Source of the DNA: CAZFBA01 sp964517135
GTDB taxonomy: Bacteria; Cyanobacteriota; Vampirovibrionia; JBFMGH01
Length of the DNA: 64,000 nucleotides
Direction: 5' to 3'
Assembly: GCA_964517135.1 (NCBI GenBank)
Contig: CAZFBA010000018.1
Location: 17,311 to 81,310 of the forward strand
Every line of letters starts with the position of its first letter. Within the stretch, counting starts at the first letter, position 1. The translations under genes were made by a program, and so were the position numbers. This document shows, one piece after another, positions 55,292-63,945 of the stretch. Under the pieces are notes generated by a model that was given only the letters and a program-made list of their open reading frames with translations, did no database searches and was not told the origin of the DNA.

Positions 55292-55450
55292 ATGGAAATA
55301 ATTGAACTTTTTAAAGATTATTGTCAGTACTTAAAAGCAAGAAAAAAATACTGGTTGATACCCATTATTATTGTTTTTATTATAGTTTCGATTGTTGTTA
55401 TATTTGCTGAAAGCTCTTCTCTGGCTCCATTTATCTATACTGTATTTTGA
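55292..55450 (+). CDS. DUF5989 family small membrane protein
   Basis: The protein has 52 residues. The sequence pattern LKARKKYWLIPI, one transmembrane helix (about 21-39) and the ending SSLAPFIYTVF is the hallmark of this tiny family. AGGA lies nine bases before the ATG. Relatives are usually next to SxtJ-like membrane proteins, carbamoyltransferases or SGNH hydrolases in glycan or natural-product clusters. None of those is present here, so the gene is an orphan between lpxI (divergent) and the GH57 gene. Its function is unknown. Confidence 0.8.
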   Translation: MEIIELFKDYCQYLKARKKYWLIPIIIVFIIVSIVVIFAESSSLAPFIYTVF

Positions 55451-55812
55451 TTTAAAACTGATTGTTGAAAAAATAATGAAAAACAATGCATACTATTTCA
55501 AGAATAATTTTTTGTATTTCTTTATTTAAAAGTGTTTAGCAGGTATTTGCTATGATAATAATTTGATAAAAAATTGAAAAACACATTATCTTTAAATTGA
55601 TTATTACGCATTAATTAATTTCCCAAATTTCTTTTGTATTAATAATGTTCCTTATATATTTTCTTGATAATCATTAATAAATATCGAAAACACTATTTAT
55701 TCTGGGTAATAAGTGCTTAATATTGAAGATTTATTTTGTTATTTTAAATAATTATGCTATGATTTCATTGAATAAACAAACAGTTGACTGCAAAAACAAC
55801 CGGAGTATTAAG
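55451..55812. other. Intergenic region upstream of the GH57 gene
   Basis: About 360 AT-rich bases. The frame of the GH57 gene is open upstream to a TTG at 55723 and an ATG at 55759, but neither has a ribosome site, so this stretch is treated as leader. No other feature was seen. Confidence 0.4.
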
Positions 55813-58344
55813 ATGACAGAAGCAGCAAAAAACAATGTATATCTAACCATACACGGCCACTTCTATCAGCCACCCAGAGAAAACCCCTGGCTTGAATATA
55901 TTGAAGAACAAGAAAGTGCTCAACCTTTCCATAATTGGAATGAAAGAATAACTTTTGAGTGTTATACTCCTAATTCTGTCGCACGTATCACTGATAACCT
56001 CAGTAAAATAATTGATATAGTCAACAACTATTCCTTAATAAGCTTTAATTTTGGCCCAACATTGCTTAGCTGGCTTGAAGAATTTTGTCCTGAAACCTAT
56101 ACCAGAATCATTGATGCTGATAAGGCAAGTCAGGAAATCTATAGTGGTCATGGTAATGCTATAGCACAGGTTTATAACCACATAATTATACCTCTTGCAA
56201 ATCAGAGAGATAAAATAACGCAAGTTTACTGGGGCATTAAAGACTTTGAACACAGGTTTAACCGTAAACCAGAAGGTATATGGCTTAGCGAAACTGCAGT
56301 TTGTGACGAAACACTTGGCGTTTTAATTGATCATGGCATTAAATACACTATTTTATCTCCATTTCAGGCTGAAAAAGTAAAATTATCAGAATATAATGAG
56401 TGGCAGGATGTTAGCAGGGGTAATGTTGATCCTGCCAGGCCTTATCGATATTATTATAATGATCAAAAAGATAAATATATAGATATCTTCTTTTATGATG
56501 GTACTATTTCCAAAGCAGTAGCTTTTGAAGGACTGCTATATAACGGTGATAAACTTGTAGACAGAGTTAAAGAAGGTATTGTTTCTTCTAGAGATTATCC
56601 TCAACTAGTTCACCTAGCAACAGATGGTGAATCGTACGGTCATCATACTCCTTTTGGTGATAGGGCACTTGCCTATGGCCTTAAAATTAGACTTCAAAAT
56701 GAAGGCTTTAAACTTACAAACTATGGAGAATACCTTGAAAAATACCCGCCAGTCGCAGAAGCAAAAGTAAAAAACAACACTGCCTGGAGTTGTAGTCACG
56801 GAGTAGGCCGCTGGAAAGAAGATTGTGGATGCTCAACTGGTGCTCAAGCAGGCTGGAACCAAAAATGGCGAAAGCCGTTACGAAATTCTCTTGATTGGCT
56901 TAATGGTCAGCTTGCTGAAATCTTTGAAAAAGAGGGTAAAAGATATTTTAAAGATGTATGGTTGGCCAGAAATAACTATATTGACATATTAATAGACAGA
57001 AATGATGAAAGCATTGATAACTTTTTCAATCAATATGCTGTAAAAAAACTATCAGATTCTGAGAAAACATCTGCACTTAAGCTTTTAGAGATGCAGAAAA
57101 ATGCTATGTTTATGTTCACAAGCTGTGGCTGGTTCTTTGCTGATATCTCTGGTATTGAAACTGTTCAAATTATGAAATATGCAGCTCGTGCAATGCAGCT
57201 GGCTTTTGATTTTGGCCGTAGCGATCTTGAGCTAGAGTTTCTCGATATTCTATCTCAGGCAGAAAGCAACATTAAAGAATTCGGCACTGGCAAGGATATC
57301 TATAAAAAATTCGTTAAACCTTCTATTGTAAGCATTAAACAGGTTATTGCACACTGGGCTATTAGCTCTATGTATGAAAATTATCAGGACGAAACACATG
57401 TTTATTCTTACAGGATAAAAAAATTAGACTATGAAAGAGTACAGAAAAATTCAACATCACTTATAATCGGGAGAATTGAAATAACCACAGCCACTACACT
57501 GGAATCTAATGACATGATATTTGGTCTCCTGCACTTTGGCAGAGGCGATTTTCATTGTGTCTTAAAAGGCTTTGCAGGCAATATTGAATATCAAAGAATT
57601 AAAGAAGACCTTTTTAATAAAATTAATAATGAACCTATAACCGAACTCATTAGAGGCCTTGATGAACATTTTGGGCGTGAATATCTATCATTAAAAGATA
57701 TTTTTAAAGATAAAAAAATTAATATCCTTCAGGATCTGGTCAAAGGACAACTTGAAGAATTCTCAACGCTTTACTATAAAATCTATAAAGATAGCCAGAG
57801 TTCAATAATTCAGCTGACAGAGCTGGGTCTGGCAATACCGGATGAGTTTAAAATAGCTGCCAGATATACTTTAAGCAGAGAATTCAACAAAACAATTGAA
57901 AAAATTAATGATTTATCTGATATTGATCTTTTTCATGAGGCTAAACACTACTTAAATGAAACTAAAAAAATTGGTGTTAAGCTGGAAAAAGATATCTCAC
58001 AAAATATTTTTACCAGAACGATTGAAGAATCTATGAATGAGTTTATTGAAACCAAAGATACTCAACTCTGTTCTGAAATAATTGATATGATAGACGTTGC
58101 TAAAGATCTTGAACTCGAATTAAACCTTACTACACCTCAAAATATATACTTTGACTACTTAAATGATGGCCTTATAGATCTTATAAATAACCTCTCTAAA
58201 AGCAAAACATATGAATCTGATAAAGAATATATAAGCGAAGTGCTGAATTTAGGTGAGAAATTAAACTTTAACCTAAGCAAATACTATAATATATTAAGTA
58301 AAAAGCTTGTTGTTCCTCAATCAAGCTCACTTACAAAATTATAA
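55813..58344 (+). CDS. GH57-family alpha-amylase-like enzyme (DUF3536)
   Basis: The protein has 843 residues from the ATG at 55813, which follows CGGAG at good spacing. The GH57 domain opens with the typical HGHFYQPPRENPW, and has FGPTLLSWLEE, WLSETAVCDETLGVL, HLATDGESYGHHTPFGDRAL, and GVGRWKEDCGCSTG. The DUF3536 part runs to the end (about 540-843). GH57 enzymes cut or transfer alpha-glucans with retention of configuration. With treYZ in the window it fits glycogen metabolism, though a surface-glycan role is also possible, as csaB and wecG follow within 30 bases each. Confidence 0.88.
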   Translation: MTEAAKNNVYLTIHGHFYQPPRENPWLEYIEEQESAQPFHNWNERITFECYTPNSVARITDNLSKIIDIVNNYSLISFNFGPTLLSWLEEFCPETYTRIIDADKASQEIYSGHGNAIAQVYNHIIIPLANQRDKITQVYWGIKDFEHRFNRKPEGIWLSETAVCDETLGVLIDHGIKYTILSPFQAEKVKLSEYNEWQDVSRGNVDPARPYRYYYNDQKDKYIDIFFYDGTISKAVAFEGLLYNGDKLVDRVKEGIVSSRDYPQLVHLATDGESYGHHTPFGDRALAYGLKIRLQNEGFKLTNYGEYLEKYPPVAEAKVKNNTAWSCSHGVGRWKEDCGCSTGAQAGWNQKWRKPLRNSLDWLNGQLAEIFEKEGKRYFKDVWLARNNYIDILIDRNDESIDNFFNQYAVKKLSDSEKTSALKLLEMQKNAMFMFTSCGWFFADISGIETVQIMKYAARAMQLAFDFGRSDLELEFLDILSQAESNIKEFGTGKDIYKKFVKPSIVSIKQVIAHWAISSMYENYQDETHVYSYRIKKLDYERVQKNSTSLIIGRIEITTATTLESNDMIFGLLHFGRGDFHCVLKGFAGNIEYQRIKEDLFNKINNEPITELIRGLDEHFGREYLSLKDIFKDKKINILQDLVKGQLEEFSTLYYKIYKDSQSSIIQLTELGLAIPDEFKIAARYTLSREFNKTIEKINDLSDIDLFHEAKHYLNETKKIGVKLEKDISQNIFTRTIEESMNEFIETKDTQLCSEIIDMIDVAKDLELELNLTTPQNIYFDYLNDGLIDLINNLSKSKTYESDKEYISEVLNLGEKLNFNLSKYYNILSKKLVVPQSSSLTKL

Positions 58345-58374
58345 AGACGATCATATTTAGAAAGTCTGATAAGA

Positions 58375-59481
58375 ATGCCTGTTCAAAAAGCCAAAACGCC
58401 CAGAATAATGATCAGTGGTTACTATGGGTTTGATAACTTTGGTGATGAAGCAATTTTATGGGTATTGATAAGAGAAATTAAAAGAAATATAAGAGATATT
58501 GATATAGTTGTTTTATCAAAAACACCTGAAAAAACGGCTTATAACCTGCAAGTCAGGGCTATAGATAGAATGAATTTCTTTAAAATTGTTTCTGAACTAA
58601 CCAATACAAATATATTAGTTAGCGGTGGAGGTAGCCTGCTTCAAGATGTTACCAGTTTTTTAACTATCTATTATTACCTGCTTATAATATTTTTGGCAAG
58701 GTTATTTAGAGTTGAATGCTTTATTTATGCTCAGGGTATTGGACCTATTAACAGGAAATTTAGCAGGTTAGCTACGAAGTTTATCTTAAGTGGTATTAAA
58801 AACGTTAGCGTAAGAGATAATAAGAGTCAATTGCTATTAAAAGAACTTAATATTGAATCAGATCTAACCAGTGACCCGGTATGGCTTGGACTAAAAGGTG
58901 ATTGCCTTGATGTTCTTTTTGAAATACCAGAAATTAATAATAATAACAATGTTATTGGTGTAAATATTCGTCCCTGGAAAGGTATATCAGTTTTAGATTT
59001 TCAAGAGTTAGCTCTAAATATAAGCCATCTTGCCCGTAAAAATGGTGAAACGCTTCTTATTATGCCGCTTCACTATAATTATGATTTTGATATTTGTTTA
59101 AATCTTTACAATATATTACAAACAATAGCCCCCGAACAGAAAACGGTTTTAATTGACAAAAGCCTTACACCACCTGAATGGGAGGTTATTATTAGTAAAT
59201 GCCAGAAAGTTATAGCAATGAGGTTTCATGCACTGGTTAGTTCAATTTACCTTAAAAAAGAACTTTTTGGTATTAGTTATGATCCTAAAGTTCAGACTTT
59301 GATGGAAAATTTTAATTGTCACTATATTACAACTCAGCAGTGGCAAGAGAAAAAACTGTCAGAATACCTTAAAAACTGGTATGAAATTTCTAATAAACAA
59401 CTTAGCTATAATCCAAACTATTCTCATTATAATGATCTCGCTGGACAAACTATTGAAAAGCTGGTTAAAATAATAAAATAA
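58375..59481 (+). CDS. csaB: Polysaccharide pyruvyl transferase, CsaB-like
   Basis: This 368-residue protein opens with ISGYYGFDNFGDEAIL, the family's start. It also has VSGGGSLLQDVTS, YAQGIGPIN, VSVRDNKSQ and the late motif MRFHALVSS. CsaB adds ketal pyruvate to cell-wall polysaccharide, which anchors S-layer proteins in Gram-positives and thermophiles. In cyanobacteria-like genomes it is common with TagA-like transferases, as here. It starts 30 bases after the GH57 gene and ends 27 bases before wecG/tagA, so all three are probably one operon. Confidence 0.9.
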   Translation: MPVQKAKTPRIMISGYYGFDNFGDEAILWVLIREIKRNIRDIDIVVLSKTPEKTAYNLQVRAIDRMNFFKIVSELTNTNILVSGGGSLLQDVTSFLTIYYYLLIIFLARLFRVECFIYAQGIGPINRKFSRLATKFILSGIKNVSVRDNKSQLLLKELNIESDLTSDPVWLGLKGDCLDVLFEIPEINNNNNVIGVNIRPWKGISVLDFQELALNISHLARKNGETLLIMPLHYNYDFDICLNLYNILQTIAPEQKTVLIDKSLTPPEWEVIISKCQKVIAMRFHALVSSIYLKKELFGISYDPKVQTLMENFNCHYITTQQWQEKKLSEYLKNWYEISNKQLSYNPNYSHYNDLAGQTIEKLVKIIK

Positions 59482-59508
59482 TCCAGACATTTTTTTTCAG
59501 GTTAATAA

Positions 59509-60261
59509 ATGGTATCTCAATCTTATAAAAATAAAAGAGCATCCATACTCGGGTATCCTGTTGACATAGTTAGCTTTGAAGAAGCATGTAGTATTGCCTG
59601 CTCTGCTATTACGGGTAATCAGCTATTTCATATTGTAACACTGAATCCTGAAATGATTATTCAGGCTCAAAAGAATGAAAAGCTCAGTCATAGTATATCA
59701 AATTCTGATCTGATTATACCTGATGGTGCAGGGTTAATACTTGCACTGGCATTAAATGGAATAAAATTATCTGATACTGTTCCAGGTATTGAACTTGCAG
59801 AGAATTGTCTCGACTATTGCTGCAAAAATAATATACCTGTAGCTTTTCTGGGTGCTGAAGAAAAGGTTTTAGAAGATATGCTAAAAGCTTTTTCTACTAA
59901 ATATAAGGATCTAAATATAGCCTATGTACATAACGGGTTTTATAATAAGGAAGAGGAAGCTAAAATTGCTAAAGAAATCTCCTCCAGTAACGCCAGGCTG
60001 ATTTTAATTGCTCTTGGCGTACCTGGTCAGGAGCTCTGGATCAACAAGTATAGACACTTATTCTCTGAAGGCTGTTTGATTGGTGTTGGTGGCAGTTTTG
60101 ATGTATGGTCCGGCAATGTTAAAAGAGCACCTGTAATTTTTAGAAAGCTTAAACTGGAATGGTTTTACCGCTTAATAAGTGATCCAAGACGAGCCAGACG
60201 TATTTTTAGTGCACTGCCATACTTTGTTGTTCAGGTCTTATGGAAAAAATTAAGAACCTGA
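59509..60261 (+). CDS. WecG/TagA/CpsF family glycosyltransferase
   Basis: The protein has 250 residues (GT26). Signatures are TLNPEMIIQAQKNE, DLIIPDGAGLILA, the near-invariant VPGIEL, VAFLGAEEKVLEDM, LIALGVPGQELWI and IGVGGSFDVWSGNVKRAP. The ending GLEWFYRL-like segment reads LKLEWFYRLISDPRR. It transfers an N-acetylmannosamine-type sugar onto a lipid-linked precursor at the membrane face. This agrees with the WecC-like dehydrogenase at 1 kb that would make or use the same nucleotide sugar. The weak AGG ribosome site suggests coupling to csaB. Confidence 0.92.
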   Translation: MVSQSYKNKRASILGYPVDIVSFEEACSIACSAITGNQLFHIVTLNPEMIIQAQKNEKLSHSISNSDLIIPDGAGLILALALNGIKLSDTVPGIELAENCLDYCCKNNIPVAFLGAEEKVLEDMLKAFSTKYKDLNIAYVHNGFYNKEEEAKIAKEISSSNARLILIALGVPGQELWINKYRHLFSEGCLIGVGGSFDVWSGNVKRAPVIFRKLKLEWFYRLISDPRRARRIFSALPYFVVQVLWKKLRT

Positions 60262-60397
60262 ATAAATACTAATTGCCAGCAAAACTTAAAATGAATTAAG
60301 CTTCTTTATTAGTCCTCAAAAAAAACATAATGACTGAATTTTAACGTTTTTTTAAAAAAAGCTCCTTAATACGACTTTAAAATTGATAGTAATATTT

Positions 60398-60425
60398 TTG
60401 TTCTTTTGTTAGATTACTATATAAT
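60398..60425 (+). promoter_or_regulatory. Possible promoter of ftsEX
   Basis: TTGTTC (60398-60403), a 16-base spacer and a perfect TATAAT (60420-60425) lie about 45 bases upstream of the ftsE start. Confidence 0.4.
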
Positions 60426-60470
60426 TAATTTATTAACGTATTTATTGATTATTTAGTTGAAAGATAAGCT

Positions 60471-61151
60471 ATGATCAAGTTTCAAGAGGTTTCAAAGTAT
60501 TATAATAACCTTGCTGCAATTAAAGATATTAATTTACATATTGAAAAGGGTGAATTTGCTTTTTTAGTTGGTCCTTCAGGTGCAGGAAAATCAACTATAA
60601 TGAGGCTTATATACAGAGAAGAACCACCTACTTCAGGCAAGGTCTATGTAGGTAGAATTGACGTCAGCAAAATTAAAAAATCTCAAATACCTCATTTAAG
60701 AAGGCGAATGGGTATTATATTTCAAGATTTTAAACTCCTTCCCAGACAAACTTGTTTTGATAACATTGCCTATGTTATAAGAGCACTCGGTATGAGCCAT
60801 AATGAGGTAGAAAAAAGAGTGTTAATGTCACTTAAAGTGGTAGGCCTTCTTGATAAAAAAGACTCTACACCGGAAGAGCTGTCTGGTGGAGAACAGCAGC
60901 GTGTTGGAATCGCAAGAGCTCTGGTGAATGGGCCGCCATTACTAATTGCTGATGAACCTACAGGCAATCTAGATCCTGAAACGTCAATGGATATAATGAA
61001 TTTGCTTGAACAAATCAACCAGAGAGGTATTACTGTTCTTGTTTCAACACACGATAAAATTATTGTTAACCAGATGCGCAAACGAGTTATATCATTGAAA
61101 AATGGAGAACTTATTAGTGATATGTATGATGGAACCTATGATTTTGATTAG
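60471..61151 (+). CDS. ftsE: Cell division ATP-binding protein FtsE
   Basis: This 226-residue ABC ATPase has Walker A GPSGAGKST, the FtsE-typical RRRMGIIFQDFKLLP Q-loop region, signature LSGGEQQR, Walker B LLIADEPTGNLDP and the H loop STHDK. It pairs with FtsX to control peptidoglycan hydrolases at the division site. The ftsX gene follows after 11 bases. Confidence 0.95.
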   Translation: MIKFQEVSKYYNNLAAIKDINLHIEKGEFAFLVGPSGAGKSTIMRLIYREEPPTSGKVYVGRIDVSKIKKSQIPHLRRRMGIIFQDFKLLPRQTCFDNIAYVIRALGMSHNEVEKRVLMSLKVVGLLDKKDSTPEELSGGEQQRVGIARALVNGPPLLIADEPTGNLDPETSMDIMNLLEQINQRGITVLVSTHDKIIVNQMRKRVISLKNGELISDMYDGTYDFD

Positions 61152-61162
61152 CCGAGGTTAAT

Positions 61163-62014
61163 ATGGGCACTGAATTTAGAATTTTTCAAAGACTTATTAT
61201 TGAAACTATTAACAATATAAAGCGTTCTAATTGGATGAATATTGTTATTATTACTACTATGGCTGCTATTTTGAGTATTTTTGGGTGTATGTTCAGAGTC
61301 ACACTGGGGCTTGACAATTTTGTAAAACAGATTGGATCTACATTACAGATTTCAGTGTATTTAAAAGACCAGACAGATTCTAAAGCTTTTCTGGAAAAAG
61401 TTAAAGCTATGCCTGATATTTCAGAAATAGAGTTTATTAGCAAAGATAAAGCCTGGGAAGATCTTAAAAAGCAATATTCAGTTGTTGATATAAGCAACCC
61501 ACTACCTGACACTATTCACCTCAGAGTAAAGAAGGCAGATTATATTGAACAAACAGTTGAAAACCTCAAGCAATATCAGGAGGTGGAAAACGTTTATTTT
61601 CCCGAAATGATATCCCAGCAGATGCGAAAAATAGCCAGAACAACTACAATAGTTACTGTTATACTGGTTATTCTTCTCGGCGGTATGACGATTTTTATTA
61701 TTAGCAATACGATACAGTTGCTTATTCAGTCGTGTAGCAAGGAAATTGATATTATGAGTATGATGGGGGTTAGTAGCTGGTATATTAAAACGCCGTATAT
61801 TCTACAGGGAACATTTTATGGACTTTCAGGTGCTATTATAGCCTTATTACCATTGTATTTTGTACAGGGGTATATTTTAAAAATATACCAGTATTTTAAT
61901 AGTGTGCCTCCTCCATTGAATATGAATGTGGTGATACTGGCTATTCTCGGTATGGGAATTATTGTTGGTGCTTCAGGAAGTCTTATTTCAGTACAAAAAC
62001 ATTTAAAAATATAG
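61163..62014 (+). CDS. ftsX: Cell division protein FtsX
   Basis: The protein has 283 residues. Four transmembrane helices (about 23-43, 163-187, 214-236, 250-275) enclose a periplasmic domain with QISVYLKDQTDSKAFLEKV, the usual FtsX pattern, and ISKDKAWEDLKKQ. It transmits FtsE ATP hydrolysis to wall hydrolase activators. GAGG precedes the start. No hydrolase or activator is adjacent, but RlpA is 14 kb away in the same window. Confidence 0.93.
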   Translation: MGTEFRIFQRLIIETINNIKRSNWMNIVIITTMAAILSIFGCMFRVTLGLDNFVKQIGSTLQISVYLKDQTDSKAFLEKVKAMPDISEIEFISKDKAWEDLKKQYSVVDISNPLPDTIHLRVKKADYIEQTVENLKQYQEVENVYFPEMISQQMRKIARTTTIVTVILVILLGGMTIFIISNTIQLLIQSCSKEIDIMSMMGVSSWYIKTPYILQGTFYGLSGAIIALLPLYFVQGYILKIYQYFNSVPPPLNMNVVILAILGMGIIVGASGSLISVQKHLKI

Positions 62015-62082
62015 TTATTAAGCCCATATTTTAAATGTAAAACATTACTGGTTAAATTTTTTGTCAGCTTCTTTAATTTATC

Positions 62083-62126
62083 TATACTGATACTTGAAAG
62101 TAATGTAATGATTCATGATTATAGAG
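62083..62126 (+). repeat. Short repeat family 3, copy B
   Basis: The 44 bases beginning TATACTGATACTTGAAAGTA match the minus strand of 34547-34590 at about 38 of 43 positions. It lies 16 bases before repeat family 1 copy B. Confidence 0.6.
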
Positions 62127-62142
62127 GCCCTATTAGCTTTTT

Positions 62143-62350
62143 GTTTTCGATTTTCAAAACCCTTGCCATGACTGGCACCTGACCCCATAAAGGGGGTACT
62201 ACCCCCTTTCGCCTGCAAAGCAGGCTATCCCCGGGGCATTGAGTGATTTCGTGTGATCTTTCTCCGCAAGTGGTTGCCTGCTCGTTCAACCCATATCTTA
62301 ACTTTTAAATTTTTGAAAATCGAAAAATTTTTAAGTTATGCACTGATCTT
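62143..62350 (-). repeat. Repeat family 1, copy B
   Basis: The core 62143-62327 (185 bp) is bounded by GTTTTCGATTTTCAAAA and TTTTGAAAATCGAAAAA. It is in opposite orientation to copy A and matches it closely along the whole core. Here the C/G runs are short (CCCCGGGG, CCCCC), unlike the long G runs of copy A. The right flank TTATGCACTGATCTTT resembles the right end of copy A and the complement of the outer arm of copies C and D. Confidence 0.8.
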
Positions 62351-62383
62351 TATTATGACAGGTTAATACACCTAAATTTGATC

Positions 62384-62406
62384 AAAAAAAAGCGCCTTTA
62401 CAGGCG
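62384..62406 (-). terminator. Reverse-strand terminator downstream of the Fic gene
   Basis: On the minus strand CGCCT and AGGCG (62406-62402 with 62397-62393) form a 5-bp stem with a 4-base loop, followed by CTTTTTTT. It lies about 300 bases past the Fic stop codon. Confidence 0.45.
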
Positions 62407-62533
62407 GCGAGAGAGTTGTTGAAGAAGACAAATGAAGTGGTTGCATTAATATTATTTTTTCAGATTCTGCTTCAAATTTAATCCATTATTTGAATGATTT
62501 TTTTAAACAAAATTTGAAAATGCCTGAGAAAAG

Positions 62534-62674
62534 AGGGGAACCTCTGATTAATTAAGAAATTACTGATTCCAGCAAAAACAGGGAGGGGGTTAAAAAAACC
62601 GCACAGCGGTTTTTTTAACCCCAGACACTAATTTCTTGAATCTGTGAACTTTTAAATTATTCAGAGATCTTGAG
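62534..62674 (+). repeat. Repeat family 2, copy B
   Basis: Left block CCTCTGATTAATT with TTACTGATTCCAGCAAA; right block TTCTTGAATCTGT with ATTCAGAGATCT. It matches 41750-41828 block by block. The ends are inverted repeats (CTCTGAtTAATT with AATTATTCAGAG). A perfect 17-bp hairpin sits in the middle. Confidence 0.6.
62586..62622. other. Perfect 17-bp hairpin inside repeat family 2 copy B
   Basis: GGGGTTAAAAAAACCGC (62586-62602), a 3-base loop, and its exact complement (62606-62622). The runs of A and T lie within the stem, so it may terminate transcription weakly on either strand or simply be the structural centre of the repeat. Confidence 0.6.
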
Positions 62675-62703
62675 GCATTATAAGTGGATAAATAATTAAA
62701 TTT

Positions 62704-63759
62704 TTAAAATAATTTTTTCCAGATGGCATCACGCCCCATGCTACAGGGGGCTATTTGCTTGTTATCTCTCATTTCTTGCAATACTTTGTTGATTGTAGGT
62801 CTTGATATTCCTGAACACTTATTACATATATCTGAAACTTTAAATTGGGCAGGCATCATGTTCACAATCATTTTTACTTGCTGGCTTTTAGCGCCTTTTT
62901 TGTTTTTGATATGAAAAATATGTTTATCCAGGTCTGTATAACCAAGATAAATAACCCGGAGAAAGAATTCTACCCAGCCAGCTATTTTGTGGCGTTGCTC
63001 ATGCCAGTTTTGACTGGCATTTTGAAGATTGTAAATGTATTTTGACCTATTTTCCAGTATAATTTTGTCCAGTGAGATATATTTAGCAACCTGATAATCT
63101 TGCTGATAAAGCATTAACTGGGTTAATAACCGTGCTACTCTTCCGTTGCCAACAGTAAAGGGGTGGATACACAAAAAATCTAAAATAAAAGCTGCTATAA
63201 CAATAAGATCGACAATATCATCTTCATTGATTATGCTGTGATATGAGAGGCACAGGTCTTCAACTTCTGCTGGTGTTTTTTCAGCAGATACAGGTATAAA
63301 AGAAATACTGGATGTACCGTCGTTATTGGGTTTTTCTATGATATTATCAAGAGGTTTCCACTTGCCTCCCTGATCCGGTTTATAGCCGAAAAGATTTTTG
63401 TGAAATTGTAAAACCAGGTCTGATGATAATTCAACAGAATCAAAATGGCTGTTTATTAAGTTTAACACTTTTAAATAGCGAATAGTTTCAGATTCTATAT
63501 TATTATCAGGTTCTTTCATCCCCTCAAACAAACACATAAATTCATTATATTTAATGTTAATATTATCGATATTGTTTGATGCAAGAGTATTATCAATCAG
63601 GGCATTCATCTGTAGTTTATCGAGGTGTTCTTGTTGTTGATTAGAGTATAATATTTGTTTGCCTTTATATTCACCAATCTTTTTTAAAAAAACAAGACTA
63701 ACTGGTGTTATTATTTCATTCAAATTATGAAGTTTTTCTTTTGAAAGTGTATTTGGCAT
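62704..63759 (-). CDS. Fic-domain protein with altered active-site motif and C-terminal winged helix
   Basis: The protein has 351 residues. The Fic loop is HPFTVGNGRVAR (199-210). The canonical form is HxFx(D/E)GNGRxxR, so the metal-binding acidic residue is Val203, while His199 and both arginines remain. The N-terminal inhibitory-type helix reads SNNIDN (61-66), close to the (S/T)xxxE(G/N) motif but with Asp for Glu. The C-terminal region (about 290-351) is a winged-helix domain (VSDICNKCSGISRPTINKVL). Active Fic proteins transfer AMP from ATP to target proteins; the change may weaken or redirect this. It is a single gene with no toxin-antitoxin partner adjacent. Confidence 0.87.
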   Translation of the reverse strand: MPNTLSKEKLHNLNEIITPVSLVFLKKIGEYKGKQILYSNQQQEHLDKLQMNALIDNTLASNNIDNINIKYNEFMCLFEGMKEPDNNIESETIRYLKVLNLINSHFDSVELSSDLVLQFHKNLFGYKPDQGGKWKPLDNIIEKPNNDGTSSISFIPVSAEKTPAEVEDLCLSYHSIINEDDIVDLIVIAAFILDFLCIHPFTVGNGRVARLLTQLMLYQQDYQVAKYISLDKIILENRSKYIYNLQNASQNWHEQRHKIAGWVEFFLRVIYLGYTDLDKHIFHIKNKKGAKSQQVKMIVNMMPAQFKVSDICNKCSGISRPTINKVLQEMRDNKQIAPCSMGRDAIWKKLF

Positions 63760-63945
63760 TTTATCTAATAACTTATAATTAAAACATTAAAAAATAGGTT
63801 AACTTATATTTTACCACAAACAAATATTAATTTTTGTCCGGTATTTTTATTGTAACTTCAGAAATTTAAAATGCAATAGAAACAATATTAAAAGGTATTC
63901 ATTTTTGTGTAATAACCAGTATGCTTAATAAACATAGATTATAAA

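Noticed and set aside
62143..62350. Complete insertion sequence
   Set aside because: The element is under 200 bp and holds no transposase frame, so at most it is a non-autonomous repeat.
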